In this document: positions 15,157 through 24,777 of the stretch, in pieces
How the letters are laid out: each line of letters begins with the position of its first letter
Numbering within the stretch: the first letter of the stretch is position 1
Assembly: GCA_900551755.1 (NCBI GenBank)
Contig: URXK01000008.1
Location: 1-64,000, forward strand
Reading direction: 5' to 3'
Source of the DNA: an uncultured Eubacterium sp.
GTDB lineage: Bacteria > Bacillota > Clostridia > Lachnospirales > CAG-274
Length of the DNA: 64,000 bases
Position numbers and translations under genes: made by a program
The notes under the pieces: model-generated
Databases searched by the model: none
What the model saw: only the letters and a program-made list of their open reading frames with translations
Told to the model about the DNA's origin: nothing

Positions 15157-16938
15157 TTAAATAAGTTTTTCAAACTCATCTAAAAGACCTTCAAAAACTC
15201 CCATAGCCTTTTCTACAGCTTCGCTCTTAGTCATATCAACACCAGCACCCTTAAGTAAATCAATAGAATACTTAGAAGAACCGCCCTTTAAGAAATTAAT
15301 ATAGTTTTCAGCACCATTTTCATTTAATATTTTTTGTGAAAGTGTAATTGCTGCACTATAGCCAGTAGCATACTGATATACATAATAGGCTGTGTAGAAA
15401 TGAGGTATTCTTGCCCATTCCCAACTTATTTTTTCGTTACTGCTATTTATTTCAGAACCGTAGTATTTTTGGTTAAGGTTGCTATAAATAGTGCAAAGCT
15501 CCTCAAATGTAAGAGGTTCGCCATTTTCAATTTTTTGATGAACAGTAAGTTCAAATTCGGCAAACATAGTTTGTCTAAAAAGTGTACCTCTAAATTGCTC
15601 CATAAAATAATTAAGAAGATACTTTCTTTCTTTAACATCAGTTGTTGTTTTTAGCAAATGCTCCATTAAAAGAGCCTCATTTACAGTAGATGCAACTTCA
15701 GCTACAAATATAGTGTAATCACCATAAACAAAAGGCTGATTGCTCCAAGTATAGTGAGAGTGCATAGCGTGACCCATTTCGTGAGCAAGTGTAAACATAG
15801 AGTCTACAGTATCGTTGTAATTAAGAGAAACAAATGGGTGACAACCATAAGCACCCCAACTATAAGCACCACTTCTTTTTCCTTTGTTTTCGTAAATATC
15901 AACCCATTTTTCGCTTTCAAGAGCTGATTTTAGCTTATTACAATATTCTGTTCCCATTGGTTTAACAGCCTCAAGTACAGTTTTGCGAGCATCTTCATAG
16001 CTTTTGTGAGTATCAATATTTTCAACAATAGGAGTATAAATATCATACATATCAAGGTCATTTAAGCCTAGGACCTTTTTTCTAAGTTTAATATATCTGT
16101 GCATAAGTGGAAGATATTTATTAACTGTTTCAATAAGTCTTGTGTACACCTCTACTGGTATATTATTGGCTGACAATGCAGCCTCAAGTGATGATGTATA
16201 TTTTCTTGCTCTTGCATTAAATATATCTTTTTTAACTGATGAAGTATATATTGTTGCAATAGTATTCTTTTGCTTGTAATAAGCATTATAAATACTATCA
16301 AAAGCTGTTTTTCTTAATTCTCTGTCACTGCTTTCAAGGGCAGACACAAATGTTCCGTGAGTAATGTGGTGTTTTTCGCCTTTGCTATCTGTTGCATCAT
16401 CAAATTCAATATCAGCATTGTTAAGCATATAAAAAATATTAGATGGGGCAGCACCAACTTCATAAACCTGTGCCATAAGTTCTTCTTTGTCAGCAGATAA
16501 AATGTGACTTCTACTTCTTAAAATATCTTCAATATAATGCTTGTACATTTTAAGACTGCCATCAAATTCAGCCTTTAACTTGTTTTCGTCAAGATTTAAA
16601 ATTTCTGGCTCAATAAATGCAGCTGCTGAACCCATAACTGAAATAAGTCTGTCACTTTTTGAGTCAAGACCCTGATAAAAATTGTTTGTGCTGTCCTCAT
16701 TAGCTCTTAAGCCAGCATAAACACAAACTCTTTCACCTAAAACCATTATACTATCTCTAAGTTTAAGACAATCGGCAAGGTTTTCAATAGTAATTTTGTT
16801 TTTGTATTTATTAAGTTCAGCAAGATTTTTTTCTACTTTGTTATAAGCCTCTTGCCAAGCCTTGTCACTTTCAAAAAGGTCATTTATACTCCACTTATAT
16901 TTATCGTCAACTTGACTTCTTTCTACAATTTTACTCAT
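15157..16938 (-). CDS. pepF: Oligoendopeptidase F
   Basis: A 593-residue M3B zinc metallopeptidase. The active-site helix is TLAHEMGHAMHSHYT (HEXXH with catalytic Glu), with the downstream zinc Glu in VAEVASTVNEALL. The N-terminal helical half (SINDLFESDKAWQ) and the C-terminal AYYVYQYATGYSAA block are standard. It degrades oligopeptides in the cytoplasm. It is first gene of a unit with tadA (14-bp gap) and the HAD gene, with an AAAGGAG site before ATG 16938. No clear promoter box pair was identified upstream. Confidence 0.95.
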   Translation of the reverse strand: MSKIVERSQVDDKYKWSINDLFESDKAWQEAYNKVEKNLAELNKYKNKITIENLADCLKLRDSIMVLGERVCVYAGLRANEDSTNNFYQGLDSKSDRLISVMGSAAAFIEPEILNLDENKLKAEFDGSLKMYKHYIEDILRSRSHILSADKEELMAQVYEVGAAPSNIFYMLNNADIEFDDATDSKGEKHHITHGTFVSALESSDRELRKTAFDSIYNAYYKQKNTIATIYTSSVKKDIFNARARKYTSSLEAALSANNIPVEVYTRLIETVNKYLPLMHRYIKLRKKVLGLNDLDMYDIYTPIVENIDTHKSYEDARKTVLEAVKPMGTEYCNKLKSALESEKWVDIYENKGKRSGAYSWGAYGCHPFVSLNYNDTVDSMFTLAHEMGHAMHSHYTWSNQPFVYGDYTIFVAEVASTVNEALLMEHLLKTTTDVKERKYLLNYFMEQFRGTLFRQTMFAEFELTVHQKIENGEPLTFEELCTIYSNLNQKYYGSEINSSNEKISWEWARIPHFYTAYYVYQYATGYSAAITLSQKILNENGAENYINFLKGGSSKYSIDLLKGAGVDMTKSEAVEKAMGVFEGLLDEFEKLI

Positions 16939-17100
16939 AAAAAAATCTCCTTTATATTAATTTTATTATTGATTAATCTTAATTTACATAGTATAATTAT
17001 AATATAAATTACCGAAAATATACAGTATAATTTTAAAAATTTTGTAAAATATATGTAGTGTGTACTGTATTTACCTCGGCATATAAAGGAGGTTATTTTT

Positions 17101-18540
17101 ATGGCATTAAAGGTATTAATTGTTTCATCTGAAGTAGCACCATTTGCTAAAAGTGGTGGTTTAGGCGATGTTGTGGGTTCATTGCCAAAGGCTCTTAAGT
17201 CAAAAGGGGTTGATGTAAGAGTAGTATTTCCTAAGTATAGAACTATAAAGGAAAAGTTTTTAACTGGCTGTCAGTTTGTTAGTTCTTTTGATGTTACTCT
17301 TGATTGGAGAAGACAAAAGGCTGATATTTTCACTCTTAACAATTCTGTCCCTACTTATATGATAGGTAATGATTATTACTTTGGCAGAGCTGGTTACTAT
17401 GGCTATGGTGATGATAATGAAAGATTTGCTTTCTTCTGTAAGGCTGCCATTGAATTTTTAGACTATATTGACTTTGTGCCAGATGTTATTCATTGTAATG
17501 ACTGGCAGACAGCTCCTATTTGTCTTTACATAAAGGACAGATATTCAAAGATTAAGTGTTTTTCTGATATTAAGACTTTGTTTACTATTCACAATCTTCA
17601 GTATCAGGGTATGTTCCCAAGAGAAACTTTGTCTATGATGGAACTTGATGAAAATTATTATTTCACTAATGATAAACTTGAATATTATAATGCTGCCAAC
17701 TTTATGAAGGCTGGTCTTTTGTATTCTGATGCTATATCAACAGTAAGTAAAACTTATGCTGATGAAATACAGACACCTCAGTATGGCTATGGTCTTGATG
17801 GTTGCTTAAGATGCAGAAATAAGGACCTTTATGGCATTGTTAATGGTATTGATTATGGTGAAAATGACCCTGCTACTAGCAAGAAAATATATGCTAATTT
17901 CTCACCAGATAATATGACTGGCAAGTATGTAAATAAGCAGAAATTGCAAAAAGAACTTGGACTTCCAGAAAGAGCTGATGTTCCAGTTTTAAGTATTATT
18001 TCAAGACTTGTTGACCAGAAGGGTATTAATCTTATACTTCAAGCTGCTTATGACCTTCTCAATAAAGATGTTCAGCTTGTTATTCTTGGTACTGGTGATT
18101 ATCACTATGAAAATATGTTTAAGGATTTAGCTTATCGTTATCCAGATAAGGTAAGTGCCAATATTTTATTTGATGATACTCTTGCTCAGAAGATTTATGC
18201 TGGTAGTGATATGTTCCTTATGCCTAGTCTTTTTGAACCTTGTGGCTTAGGTCAGCTCTTTAGTATGAGTTATGGTACTGTACCTATTACTAGAACTACT
18301 GGTGGTCTTGTTGATACAGTTCAGCATTTTGATGCAGAAACTGGCAAGGGTAATGGCTTCCAGTTCCAGGATTATGATGCAGGTGGACTTATGTGGGCTA
18401 TTAATCAGGCATTACTTGTTTATGAGGATAAGAGCCTTTGGAGTAAGGTAGTTCAGAATGCTATTAACACAAGATTTTCTTGGGATAATAGTGCTGATGA
18501 ATATATTAAGGTTTATAATAAAATTAGTGGTAAAAAGTAA
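17101..18540 (+). CDS. glgA: Glycogen synthase (GT5)
   Basis: A 479-residue ADP-glucose glycosyltransferase. The N-terminal domain starts VLIVSSEVAPFAKSGGLGDVVG, whose Lys-Ser-Gly-Gly loop binds ADP-glucose; HCNDWQTAP and TIHNLQYQG follow; the C-terminal domain has ISRLVDQKG and the donor-site SLFEPCGLGQLFSMSYG, then RTTGGLVDTV. Length is typical. AAAGGAGG precedes ATG 17101 and a good terminator follows. Other glg genes are absent from the window. Confidence 0.96.
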   Translation: MALKVLIVSSEVAPFAKSGGLGDVVGSLPKALKSKGVDVRVVFPKYRTIKEKFLTGCQFVSSFDVTLDWRRQKADIFTLNNSVPTYMIGNDYYFGRAGYYGYGDDNERFAFFCKAAIEFLDYIDFVPDVIHCNDWQTAPICLYIKDRYSKIKCFSDIKTLFTIHNLQYQGMFPRETLSMMELDENYYFTNDKLEYYNAANFMKAGLLYSDAISTVSKTYADEIQTPQYGYGLDGCLRCRNKDLYGIVNGIDYGENDPATSKKIYANFSPDNMTGKYVNKQKLQKELGLPERADVPVLSIISRLVDQKGINLILQAAYDLLNKDVQLVILGTGDYHYENMFKDLAYRYPDKVSANILFDDTLAQKIYAGSDMFLMPSLFEPCGLGQLFSMSYGTVPITRTTGGLVDTVQHFDAETGKGNGFQFQDYDAGGLMWAINQALLVYEDKSLWSKVVQNAINTRFSWDNSADEYIKVYNKISGKK

Positions 18541-18554
18541 ATAATATTTATTTT

Positions 18555-18591
18555 AGAACTGTTATACCTTTGTATAGCAGTTCTTTTTTTT
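18555..18591 (+). terminator. Terminator of glgA
   Basis: AGAACTGTTATAC (18555-18567) pairs with GTATAGCAGTTCT (18572-18584), followed by TTTTTTT. Confidence 0.9.
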
Positions 18592-18593
18592 GC

Positions 18594-18626
18594 ATAAAAA
18601 AAGCTGTCGCAAAAACGACAGCTTTT
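18594..18626 (-). terminator. Terminator of rplJ-rplL
   Basis: AAAAGCTGTCG (about 18599-18609) pairs with CGACAGCTTTT (18616-18626); on the minus strand a T-run follows. Confidence 0.85.
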
Positions 18627-18645
18627 ATAGGGTGTATAAATTAAA

Positions 18646-19023
18646 TTACTTTAAAGTTACCTTAGCGCCAACTTCTTCAAGCTTAGTCTTGATAGACTCA
18701 GCTTCTTCCTTAGATACAGCTTCCTTAAGCATCTTAGGAGCACCATCAACAACTTCCTTAGCTTCCTTAAGACCAAGACCAGTGATTTCTCTAACAGTCT
18801 TGATAACCTTAATCTTTTCAGAACCAACATCAGTTAATTCAACATCGAATTCAGACTTTTCTTCCTCACCAGCACCTGCACCAGCACCAGCAGCAGCAAC
18901 TACCATACCAGCAGCAGCAGATACGCCGAATTCTTCCTCAGCAGCCTTTACTAAATCGTTAAGTTCAAGAACAGTAAGTTCCTTAACAGCAGCAATAATT
19001 TCTTCAATAGATAACTTAGCCAT
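18646..19023 (-). CDS. rplL: 50S ribosomal protein L7/L12
   Basis: A 125-residue stalk protein. N-terminal dimerisation helices ([22 protein letters not shown]), an Ala/Gly hinge ([13 protein letters not shown]) and the C-terminal factor-binding domain with [20 protein letters not shown]. It recruits translation factors to the ribosome. It follows rplJ by about 100 bp under one promoter and leader. Downstream is a terminator and convergent glgA rather than the usual rpoB. Confidence 0.98.
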   Translation of the reverse strand: MAKLSIEEIIAAVKELTVLELNDLVKAAEEEFGVSAAAGMVVAAAGAGAGAGEEEKSEFDVELTDVGSEKIKVIKTVREITGLGLKEAKEVVDGAPKMLKEAVSKEEAESIKTKLEEVGAKVTLK

Positions 19024-19126
19024 TTTAAATTTCCTCCGTTATTTTAATATTTGTTTTCGACTATAAATAGTTCAATTTAAGCAGTTTTACACTGCAATGC
19101 AAAGCTTGAAACCTTTAAACTTATAA

Positions 19127-19639
19127 TTAAGCCTCTGTAGTTTCTTCTGTAGCTTCGCCGTTCTGGTCTGCAATAGCCTTGATAACTCTTGCAAAAGAAC
19201 CCATAGGGGACTTGAAGCTGCCCAATAACTTTGAAAGGAGAACCTCTCTTGATGGGATGTCAGCAACAGCAGCCATACCCTTAGCATCGTAGCAAGTACC
19301 TTCAATAACACCAGCCTTGAATTCAAGTGCCTTAGCACCCTTCATAAACTTGTTCATGATACCAGCTGCAACAGTTGGGTCTTCGTAGCAAATAGCAATA
19401 GCACTAGGACCTTCAAAATAATCCTTTAAGCCCTCAAACTGAGTACCTTCTACTGCTAAATTCATCATAGTATTCTTGTAAACCTTGTAATCAACACCAG
19501 CTTCTCTTAACTGCTTACGAAGTGCAGTATCCTCTGCAACTGTAAGACCTCTGGCATCAACTAATACTGCAGAACTAGCCTTTTCAAGCTTTTCCTTAAT
19601 TTCGTTTACAACAACCTGCTTTTCAGCAACCTTAGCCAT
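19127..19639 (-). CDS. rplJ: 50S ribosomal protein L10
   Basis: A 170-residue stalk-base protein: KQVVVNEIKEKLEKASSAVL at the N terminus, LREAGVDYKVYKNTMMNLA in the rRNA-binding domain and a C-terminal helix region that binds L7/L12 dimers. An AGGAGGTG site lies before ATG 19639. It is preceded by a recognisable L10 leader with attenuator, the site at which the L10-L12 complex represses its own operon. rplK and rplA, normally just upstream, are absent; addB is there instead. Confidence 0.97.
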   Translation of the reverse strand: MAKVAEKQVVVNEIKEKLEKASSAVLVDARGLTVAEDTALRKQLREAGVDYKVYKNTMMNLAVEGTQFEGLKDYFEGPSAIAICYEDPTVAAGIMNKFMKGAKALEFKAGVIEGTCYDAKGMAAVADIPSREVLLSKLLGSFKSPMGSFARVIKAIADQNGEATEETTEA

Positions 19640-19655
19640 TATTTACACCTCCTAT

Positions 19656-19804
19656 AAATTTTATAGGAAGGACTAGCCTTCCTGAAAGCCGTATAAAAAA
19701 ATCCCTGTCTATAGACAGGGAGGTAAATACAAAATCAATGTATCCTCGGCAGGTAGAAAAACCGTTACGACATAATGTCACCTGCTGTCTACGGCACTTT
19801 TGAT
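19656..19804 (-). promoter_or_regulatory. L10 ribosomal protein leader
   Basis: On the minus strand the leader reads GCCGTAGACAGCAGGTG, then about 30 nt later ACCTGCCGAGG; CAGCAGGT and ACCTGCCG pair and carry the L10-binding kink-turn region of the Firmicute L10 leader. A terminator hairpin and the rplJ ribosome-binding site follow. Binding of L10(L12)4 is expected to favour termination. Confidence 0.85.
19695..19720 (-). terminator. Attenuator in the L10 leader
   Basis: CCCTGTC (minus 19720-19714), TATA loop, GACAGGG (19709-19703), then ATTTTTTT. It lies between leader and start codon, so it is a regulated terminator. Confidence 0.8.
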
Positions 19805-19833
19805 ATAATAACACATTTAAAATCCTTTGTCAA
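19805..19833 (-). promoter_or_regulatory. Promoter of rplJ-rplL
   Basis: On the minus strand: TTGACA (19833-19828), 17-nt spacer, TATTAT (19810-19805). Confidence 0.85.
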
Positions 19834-19855
19834 GAACTTTTTTTGCTTTTTTTGC

Positions 19856-22800
19856 TTAATTTTCTTCATTGTTGCCAATTATTTTATTCCAAATTTCAGC
19901 ATCATTTTTCTGAATACATCTTAACTTTTCTTGTTTGCTGTTAGCAAAGTCGCAAACTATGCTGTAAGGGCAGTAGTCACAAGGCATTTTTTTGTTGTAT
20001 TGATAAGGACTTATTTCTATATTTCCCTTTGCCATTTGACCGCCTATATTTTTAACTATTTCCTCAGAATAGTCCAAAAGTTTATTTAAAGTGGATTTGT
20101 CTAGCTTACTATTACTATCTATGGCAATATCTCTTAATATTTCAACAGGCTTATTTCTTTTCATCACCTTAATTTTGGCAACATCAAGGTCTTCTGTTAA
20201 ATCCGTATCAAACATTCCGTTTAAGGCCATTCTATTTAACATAAAATCATCTAATGTTAAATTTGACTTATTATCTTCGGCATTAATAAGGTCAGGTTCG
20301 TTTATTTTAAAATAAAACATACCACCAGCCTCATAGTTTTTATTTTGTATTAATGTATTCATATAAAGCATAAGCTGGAGCTGAAGTCCATAATATATTT
20401 GGTTAATATCAAGACTTTTTGACGAACTTTTGTAGTCAACAATTTTAACATATACAGAGCCGTCATTAAGCATTTTATCAACTCTATCTATGGCACCGTT
20501 TAGCTTTAATATTTTGCCGTTATCAACTTCTATTTCAATAGCTGGAATTTTAGAATTTCCTCTGCCAAAAGTAATTTCAAAGCTATCTGGCTTAAATTTA
20601 CTTGCTTTTATTTGTTCAACATTTGCCCAAAGGCTTAATTTTGTAGCTTTTATTATTTTATTTAATATAGCTGAATTTCTTCCACTTTCAAATATATCAC
20701 TATTTATATTTTTTACAAATTCTGAAATATGCTTATCTACAAAATCATCAGTATAATTTCTGTCGGCATTTTCCCAAGTAGTTCCAGACTTTTTAATATG
20801 TTTTGAAAATTCTTCCATTATTTTGTGAGTAAGTGTGCCAATATCATTATACTTTAGTTTATAAATAGATTTTTCTTTTGCATTTAATATATAGTTCATA
20901 TAAAATCTAAAAGGACAGGCAGCATAAGATTCTAGCTTTGATACACTGCCTTTTTCTAAAACTTCATTCCAAAGTATTGGCAATAGTTTTTCATCAAGAT
21001 AGTCTACAGAAATTTGACTAATTAAGCCTTTTTTGATTGAATTTAACTTTTCTGAATATTCACTATCATTTATAAAATACCAGTAAAGGTCATTTATAAA
21101 GTCACTTTTATCATTGTTTTCTATGGCTGTTATAAGTGTGTTAAATGCAATTTCTTTTGAAGTAAGAATATCATCTATATTTGTTTTATCATAAACAATT
21201 TCCTTTATTTGTGGAAAAATACTCTTTATTTTGTTTACAACAGAAGAAATTATAAGGCTTTTACCTGTTATAGAGCCAGTAGGATAGCTAAATATTAAAT
21301 ATTCAGTTGGCTTAATTAAGTTTACATATATGCCAAGTCTACCGTTATTAGTCATTTGCACAAGGTCTGGAGCAAGTTCAATATTGTTTTCTTTTATAAT
21401 GTGCTTTTCATCATCACTAAATATTCCTTTTTCTGTTAATTTAATAGGAATATTACCTTCATTTGCTCCCAAAACAAACATAGCCTTTATATTAGGAAGT
21501 CTTGTTCTTTCCATATCACCAATTATTAAATAGTCTTGTGTTGGTGGAGCAATACCTATAGTGGCAGTGTTTAAACCGGCTTTGAGTATTTTGGAATAAT
21601 CTCTTAATGTTATTTTTTCATCACCTAAAATTTCTGTCATAGTATTGGCTACAGTTACAACGGTATTCCAAATTTCACTATTAATAGCAATTTTAACAGT
21701 ATCATTATTTTCAATAGCTGTGTTAAATTCCTTTTCGAGTCTATCTTTAATATTAATGTTATTTAAAACATCAAACAAAGCCTTTGTTATTTCACTTACC
21801 AATGCTTTTTTTGTTGGTTTAAAATTATCCTTTAATGGAGAAAGTATGTCAAAAAAACTATCCCTAATATATTCAATGTCAGCTTTATCAGGTTTATCAT
21901 TGTGTTTTTCATCTCTAAAACCGTATTTCCACTCTATATTCCACTTATATTTATTAATACCATTGGCAATTACATAGTTTTCAAGGTCAAATATTTCATC
22001 AAATGTTATTTCTGTATAACCTGTTTTAAGAAACTTAAATATTGAGTTGTTGTCCCAATTATAAGCAATTATATCTATAGCTGATGTCATAAGAGTAATA
22101 AGAGGGTGTGAAAATACACTTTTTCTACTATCAAGGAAGTTAGGTATATTGTACTTTTTCAAGGCTATTGATAATGGCACTTCATAATCACTATTACCTA
22201 TTATTAAAGCAATATCTCTATATCTATAGTTATTAAGCTGAACTAGTTTTTTTACTTCACTTAATATTTTATCAATTTCTTGATACATATTATTAAATTG
22301 ATAAATACTTATATTTTTAACATCTTTTGGGTATTCTTTTGGCTTATATTTAAAATAATTATCCTTAAGATGTTTTATTTCATCATTATATTTAATATGT
22401 TCCTTAGTTAAATAAAGAGGTTCTTCAATATTTATTTTGTTTTCTTTTGCAATCTTTGTTATAAGGGTAATAGCTCTCTTAACCTCATATTGTTCATCAA
22501 AGGGGCTTATGTTGTTGTATGATATACTCTTTTCAGCAATACTAAGTGAAATATGTACTTGTTTACAATGTTTTAAAAGAGCTTCAATTATTTTATTTTC
22601 TTGAGGTGTAAAACTTTTAAAACCGTCTATCCAAATTTCACTATTTTTAACTATGGAATAAGGTATAATATCTGGCAAAATATCAAGTAGTCCGTCACCA
22701 GAAATATATTTGCTGGCTAAGTAATCTTTGTATTTTGAAAATATAAGAATAATATCCTTAAGTTTTTCCTTTAAATTACCGTCTTTTAAATTGAGTATAA

Positions 22801-23209
22801 GTTCATTTAGGCTTTCTGGAGAAACACTGTATTGCATAAGTTCGTTTATTGTATCTTCTATATTATCTGCAAAGCCTTGTTTTTCTGTTGAGTTTTTGTA
22901 AAAATCTAATTTATCGCTTAATTCAAGAATAATTTTTTTAATAAGCATAGTTCTGCCAGTATCATCAAGGGTTTTTCTGCCAGCAGTACCTATTTTGGAT
23001 ACTATAAAATAAGCAAGGTGTTTAAAGCCTAACACATTTATGTTAATAACAGCCTTTTTTTTGCTTAAAATATTCTTTTCTGATTCAAGTGTAAACTGTT
23101 CAGGCACTATATAAAAAATTCTTTGACTATTGTCAGTTGATGTAATTTCCTCTATACATTGTGTCGTTTTACCTGTGCCAGATTTTCCTAATATGTATCT
23201 TAAACTCAT
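19856..23209 (-). CDS. addB: ATP-dependent helicase/deoxyribonuclease subunit B
   Basis: A 1117-residue AddB. N-terminal Walker A is LGKSGTGKT, followed by FYIVPEQFTLESEK. The C-terminal part has SVSKLESYAACPFRFYMNYIL, a RecB-type nuclease core (GAIDRVDKM, VKIVDYKSS) and the iron-sulfur cysteines (first in YAACPF, last three in CDYCPYSIVC). With AddA it resects double-strand breaks for recombination. ATG 23209 is preferred to GTG 23218 because AGGTG sits at the right distance from it and MSLRYILGKSG is the family start. addA, normally next, is not downstream; rplJ follows after about 200 bp. Confidence 0.93.
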   Translation of the reverse strand: MSLRYILGKSGTGKTTQCIEEITSTDNSQRIFYIVPEQFTLESEKNILSKKKAVININVLGFKHLAYFIVSKIGTAGRKTLDDTGRTMLIKKIILELSDKLDFYKNSTEKQGFADNIEDTINELMQYSVSPESLNELILNLKDGNLKEKLKDIILIFSKYKDYLASKYISGDGLLDILPDIIPYSIVKNSEIWIDGFKSFTPQENKIIEALLKHCKQVHISLSIAEKSISYNNISPFDEQYEVKRAITLITKIAKENKINIEEPLYLTKEHIKYNDEIKHLKDNYFKYKPKEYPKDVKNISIYQFNNMYQEIDKILSEVKKLVQLNNYRYRDIALIIGNSDYEVPLSIALKKYNIPNFLDSRKSVFSHPLITLMTSAIDIIAYNWDNNSIFKFLKTGYTEITFDEIFDLENYVIANGINKYKWNIEWKYGFRDEKHNDKPDKADIEYIRDSFFDILSPLKDNFKPTKKALVSEITKALFDVLNNINIKDRLEKEFNTAIENNDTVKIAINSEIWNTVVTVANTMTEILGDEKITLRDYSKILKAGLNTATIGIAPPTQDYLIIGDMERTRLPNIKAMFVLGANEGNIPIKLTEKGIFSDDEKHIIKENNIELAPDLVQMTNNGRLGIYVNLIKPTEYLIFSYPTGSITGKSLIISSVVNKIKSIFPQIKEIVYDKTNIDDILTSKEIAFNTLITAIENNDKSDFINDLYWYFINDSEYSEKLNSIKKGLISQISVDYLDEKLLPILWNEVLEKGSVSKLESYAACPFRFYMNYILNAKEKSIYKLKYNDIGTLTHKIMEEFSKHIKKSGTTWENADRNYTDDFVDKHISEFVKNINSDIFESGRNSAILNKIIKATKLSLWANVEQIKASKFKPDSFEITFGRGNSKIPAIEIEVDNGKILKLNGAIDRVDKMLNDGSVYVKIVDYKSSSKSLDINQIYYGLQLQLMLYMNTLIQNKNYEAGGMFYFKINEPDLINAEDNKSNLTLDDFMLNRMALNGMFDTDLTEDLDVAKIKVMKRNKPVEILRDIAIDSNSKLDKSTLNKLLDYSEEIVKNIGGQMAKGNIEISPYQYNKKMPCDYCPYSIVCDFANSKQEKLRCIQKNDAEIWNKIIGNNEEN

Positions 23210-23281
23210 AAATATCACCTCGTTTAAATAATTATATCATATTTTTATTAGATTTCTATATAATTATATTAAAAAGGGTAG

Positions 23282-23692
23282 GTGAAAAAATTGGCATCTA
23301 AAATTTTTGTCTTTAAATTAAAGGACATAATTAAAACTGCAATATTTGCTGTGCTAGGAATTATTATAATTGGGGCTGTAATTGCATTTTTTAGTGGCAG
23401 TTTTAAAAGTACATATAAGGAGGGTACATATAATTCAGAAATTGTTTTGCAAGGTAAACCTGTTACACTGTCTGTAACTGTTGGCAAAAATGAAATTGAA
23501 AGTATTTCCTTAGACCAGCTTAATGAAACACAAGAGGTGTTCTATCCTGTGTTTTCAAATTGTATTGATGATGTGGCTAATAAGGTAGTTGAAATGCAAA
23601 GTACAGATATTGAACTTAATAATGATTATGCTGTTACTGAAAGTATATTACTTGATGCTATTAATAGGGCGTTAGATGAGGCAAAAAGATAA
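23282..23692 (+). CDS. Membrane-anchored FMN-binding-like domain protein
   Basis: A protein of about 136 residues: basic N terminus, one membrane segment (TAIFAVLGIIIIGAVIAFF, about residues 20-39), then an extracytoplasmic domain beginning YKEGTYNSEIVLQGKPVTLSVTVGKN. This resembles the N-terminal strands of FMN-binding domains (GTY-x-G-x-V-x-V-x-I). The usual flavinylation motif (SGAT-Ser/Thr) is not seen; the position reads NDYAVTES. Covalent flavin is therefore doubtful. The ApbE lipoprotein at 9512-10501 is a possible partner only if a Thr acceptor exists. The start is GTG 23282 or TTG 23291. It diverges from addB. Confidence 0.6.
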   Translation: MKKLASKIFVFKLKDIIKTAIFAVLGIIIIGAVIAFFSGSFKSTYKEGTYNSEIVLQGKPVTLSVTVGKNEIESISLDQLNETQEVFYPVFSNCIDDVANKVVEMQSTDIELNNDYAVTESILLDAINRALDEAKR

Positions 23693-23732
23693 AAAATGAG
23701 CTAATTTATAGTTTATTTTTAATATATTTTTG

Positions 23733-23761
23733 TTGAAAAATGTTGATTAATAGTATATAAT
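23733..23761 (+). promoter_or_regulatory. Promoter of the Abi-family gene
   Basis: TTGAAA (23733-23738), 17-nt spacer, TATAAT (23756-23761). Confidence 0.75.
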
Positions 23762-23794
23762 ACAAACATCATATATTAAAGGTGGTGTTTGTTT

Positions 23795-24712
23795 ATGAAT
23801 GAAAAAATATTTAGAGATACTAGAACTCAAATAGGTATATTAATTTCTCGTGGAGTTATAATAAGGAATAAAAGTAAGGCTAAAAAACTTTTAAGAAGTG
23901 TAAATTATTATAACTTAATTAATGGATATAAAACACCATTTATTAAGCAAAATAAACCTTATGAAAAATATATTGAGGGAACAAGGTTAGAGGAAATATT
24001 TTCAGTATATGAATTTGATAGAAAACTTAGGATATTGACTCTTGAGGTAATATTAGAAATTGAAAAAAAGATAAAATCTCTAGTAGCCTATCATTTTTCT
24101 AAGATATATGGTCATAAAGATTATCTTATATATAAAAACTTTAATACTGATGGAGTAAATAAATATAAACAAGTAAGTAATTTGCTTAGTAAACTTCACC
24201 AACAAATATTTATTAACATAGATAATGAAGTAGCGATAAAACATTATGCTGATGGAAAAAATCACATACCACTATGGGTTTTAGTAAATTCAATGTCTAT
24301 GGGTGATATTAGTAAGTTTTATGCAAATATGAAATCTTCTGATAAAATTATGGTGGCGAAATTGTTTAAATGGGGGATAAGGGAAAATCAATTATCAAAT
24401 TGTCTTTATTTTATAGCCAATATACGAAATAGATGTGCTCACGATGAATTATTATACTCATATATAACTCACGCTACGCTTTCTAATAATAAATATTTTA
24501 AATATTTCAGAATTACTTATACAAATAATTATTTTGCTTTTATTATATCAATTAAAATGTTATTATCTAAAAAAGATTTTAATATTTTTGTCAATAATCT
24601 TGAAAAATTATTTGTAGAATTAGAGTCTAATTTGTATACAATACCGATAAATAAGGTAAAAAAACTTATGGGAATTCCTAATAATTGGAAAAAATTACAG
24701 GCATTAAATTAA
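23795..24712 (+). CDS. Abi family (AbiD/F-like, HEPN) abortive-infection protein
   Basis: A 305-residue Abi_2-type protein. The N-terminal part (KAKKLLRSVNYYNLINGYK, then FDRKLRILTLEVILEIEKKIKS) matches the AbiD/AbiF pattern, and ANIRNRCAHDELLYSY carries the R-x4-H motif of HEPN ribonuclease domains. By family these proteins are thought to stop phage multiplication by RNA cleavage, killing or halting the host. AAAGGTGG precedes ATG 23795, which is preferred to TTG 23789. It has its own promoter and no other defence gene beside it. Codon use is more A/T-rich than its neighbours, consistent with transfer (impression, not computed). Confidence 0.85.
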   Translation: MNEKIFRDTRTQIGILISRGVIIRNKSKAKKLLRSVNYYNLINGYKTPFIKQNKPYEKYIEGTRLEEIFSVYEFDRKLRILTLEVILEIEKKIKSLVAYHFSKIYGHKDYLIYKNFNTDGVNKYKQVSNLLSKLHQQIFINIDNEVAIKHYADGKNHIPLWVLVNSMSMGDISKFYANMKSSDKIMVAKLFKWGIRENQLSNCLYFIANIRNRCAHDELLYSYITHATLSNNKYFKYFRITYTNNYFAFIISIKMLLSKKDFNIFVNNLEKLFVELESNLYTIPINKVKKLMGIPNNWKKLQALN

Positions 24713-24741
24713 TTACAGAAATATATTCTATGAATTTTGAA

Positions 24742-24771
24742 TTGACATTTATAAATTAAATGTGATATAAT
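24742..24771 (+). promoter_or_regulatory. Orphan SigA promoter
   Basis: TTGACA (24742-24747), 18-nt spacer, TATAAT (24766-24771). No coding sequence follows in this direction; the next gene is convergent. Confidence 0.7.
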
Positions 24772-24777
24772 CAAAAA

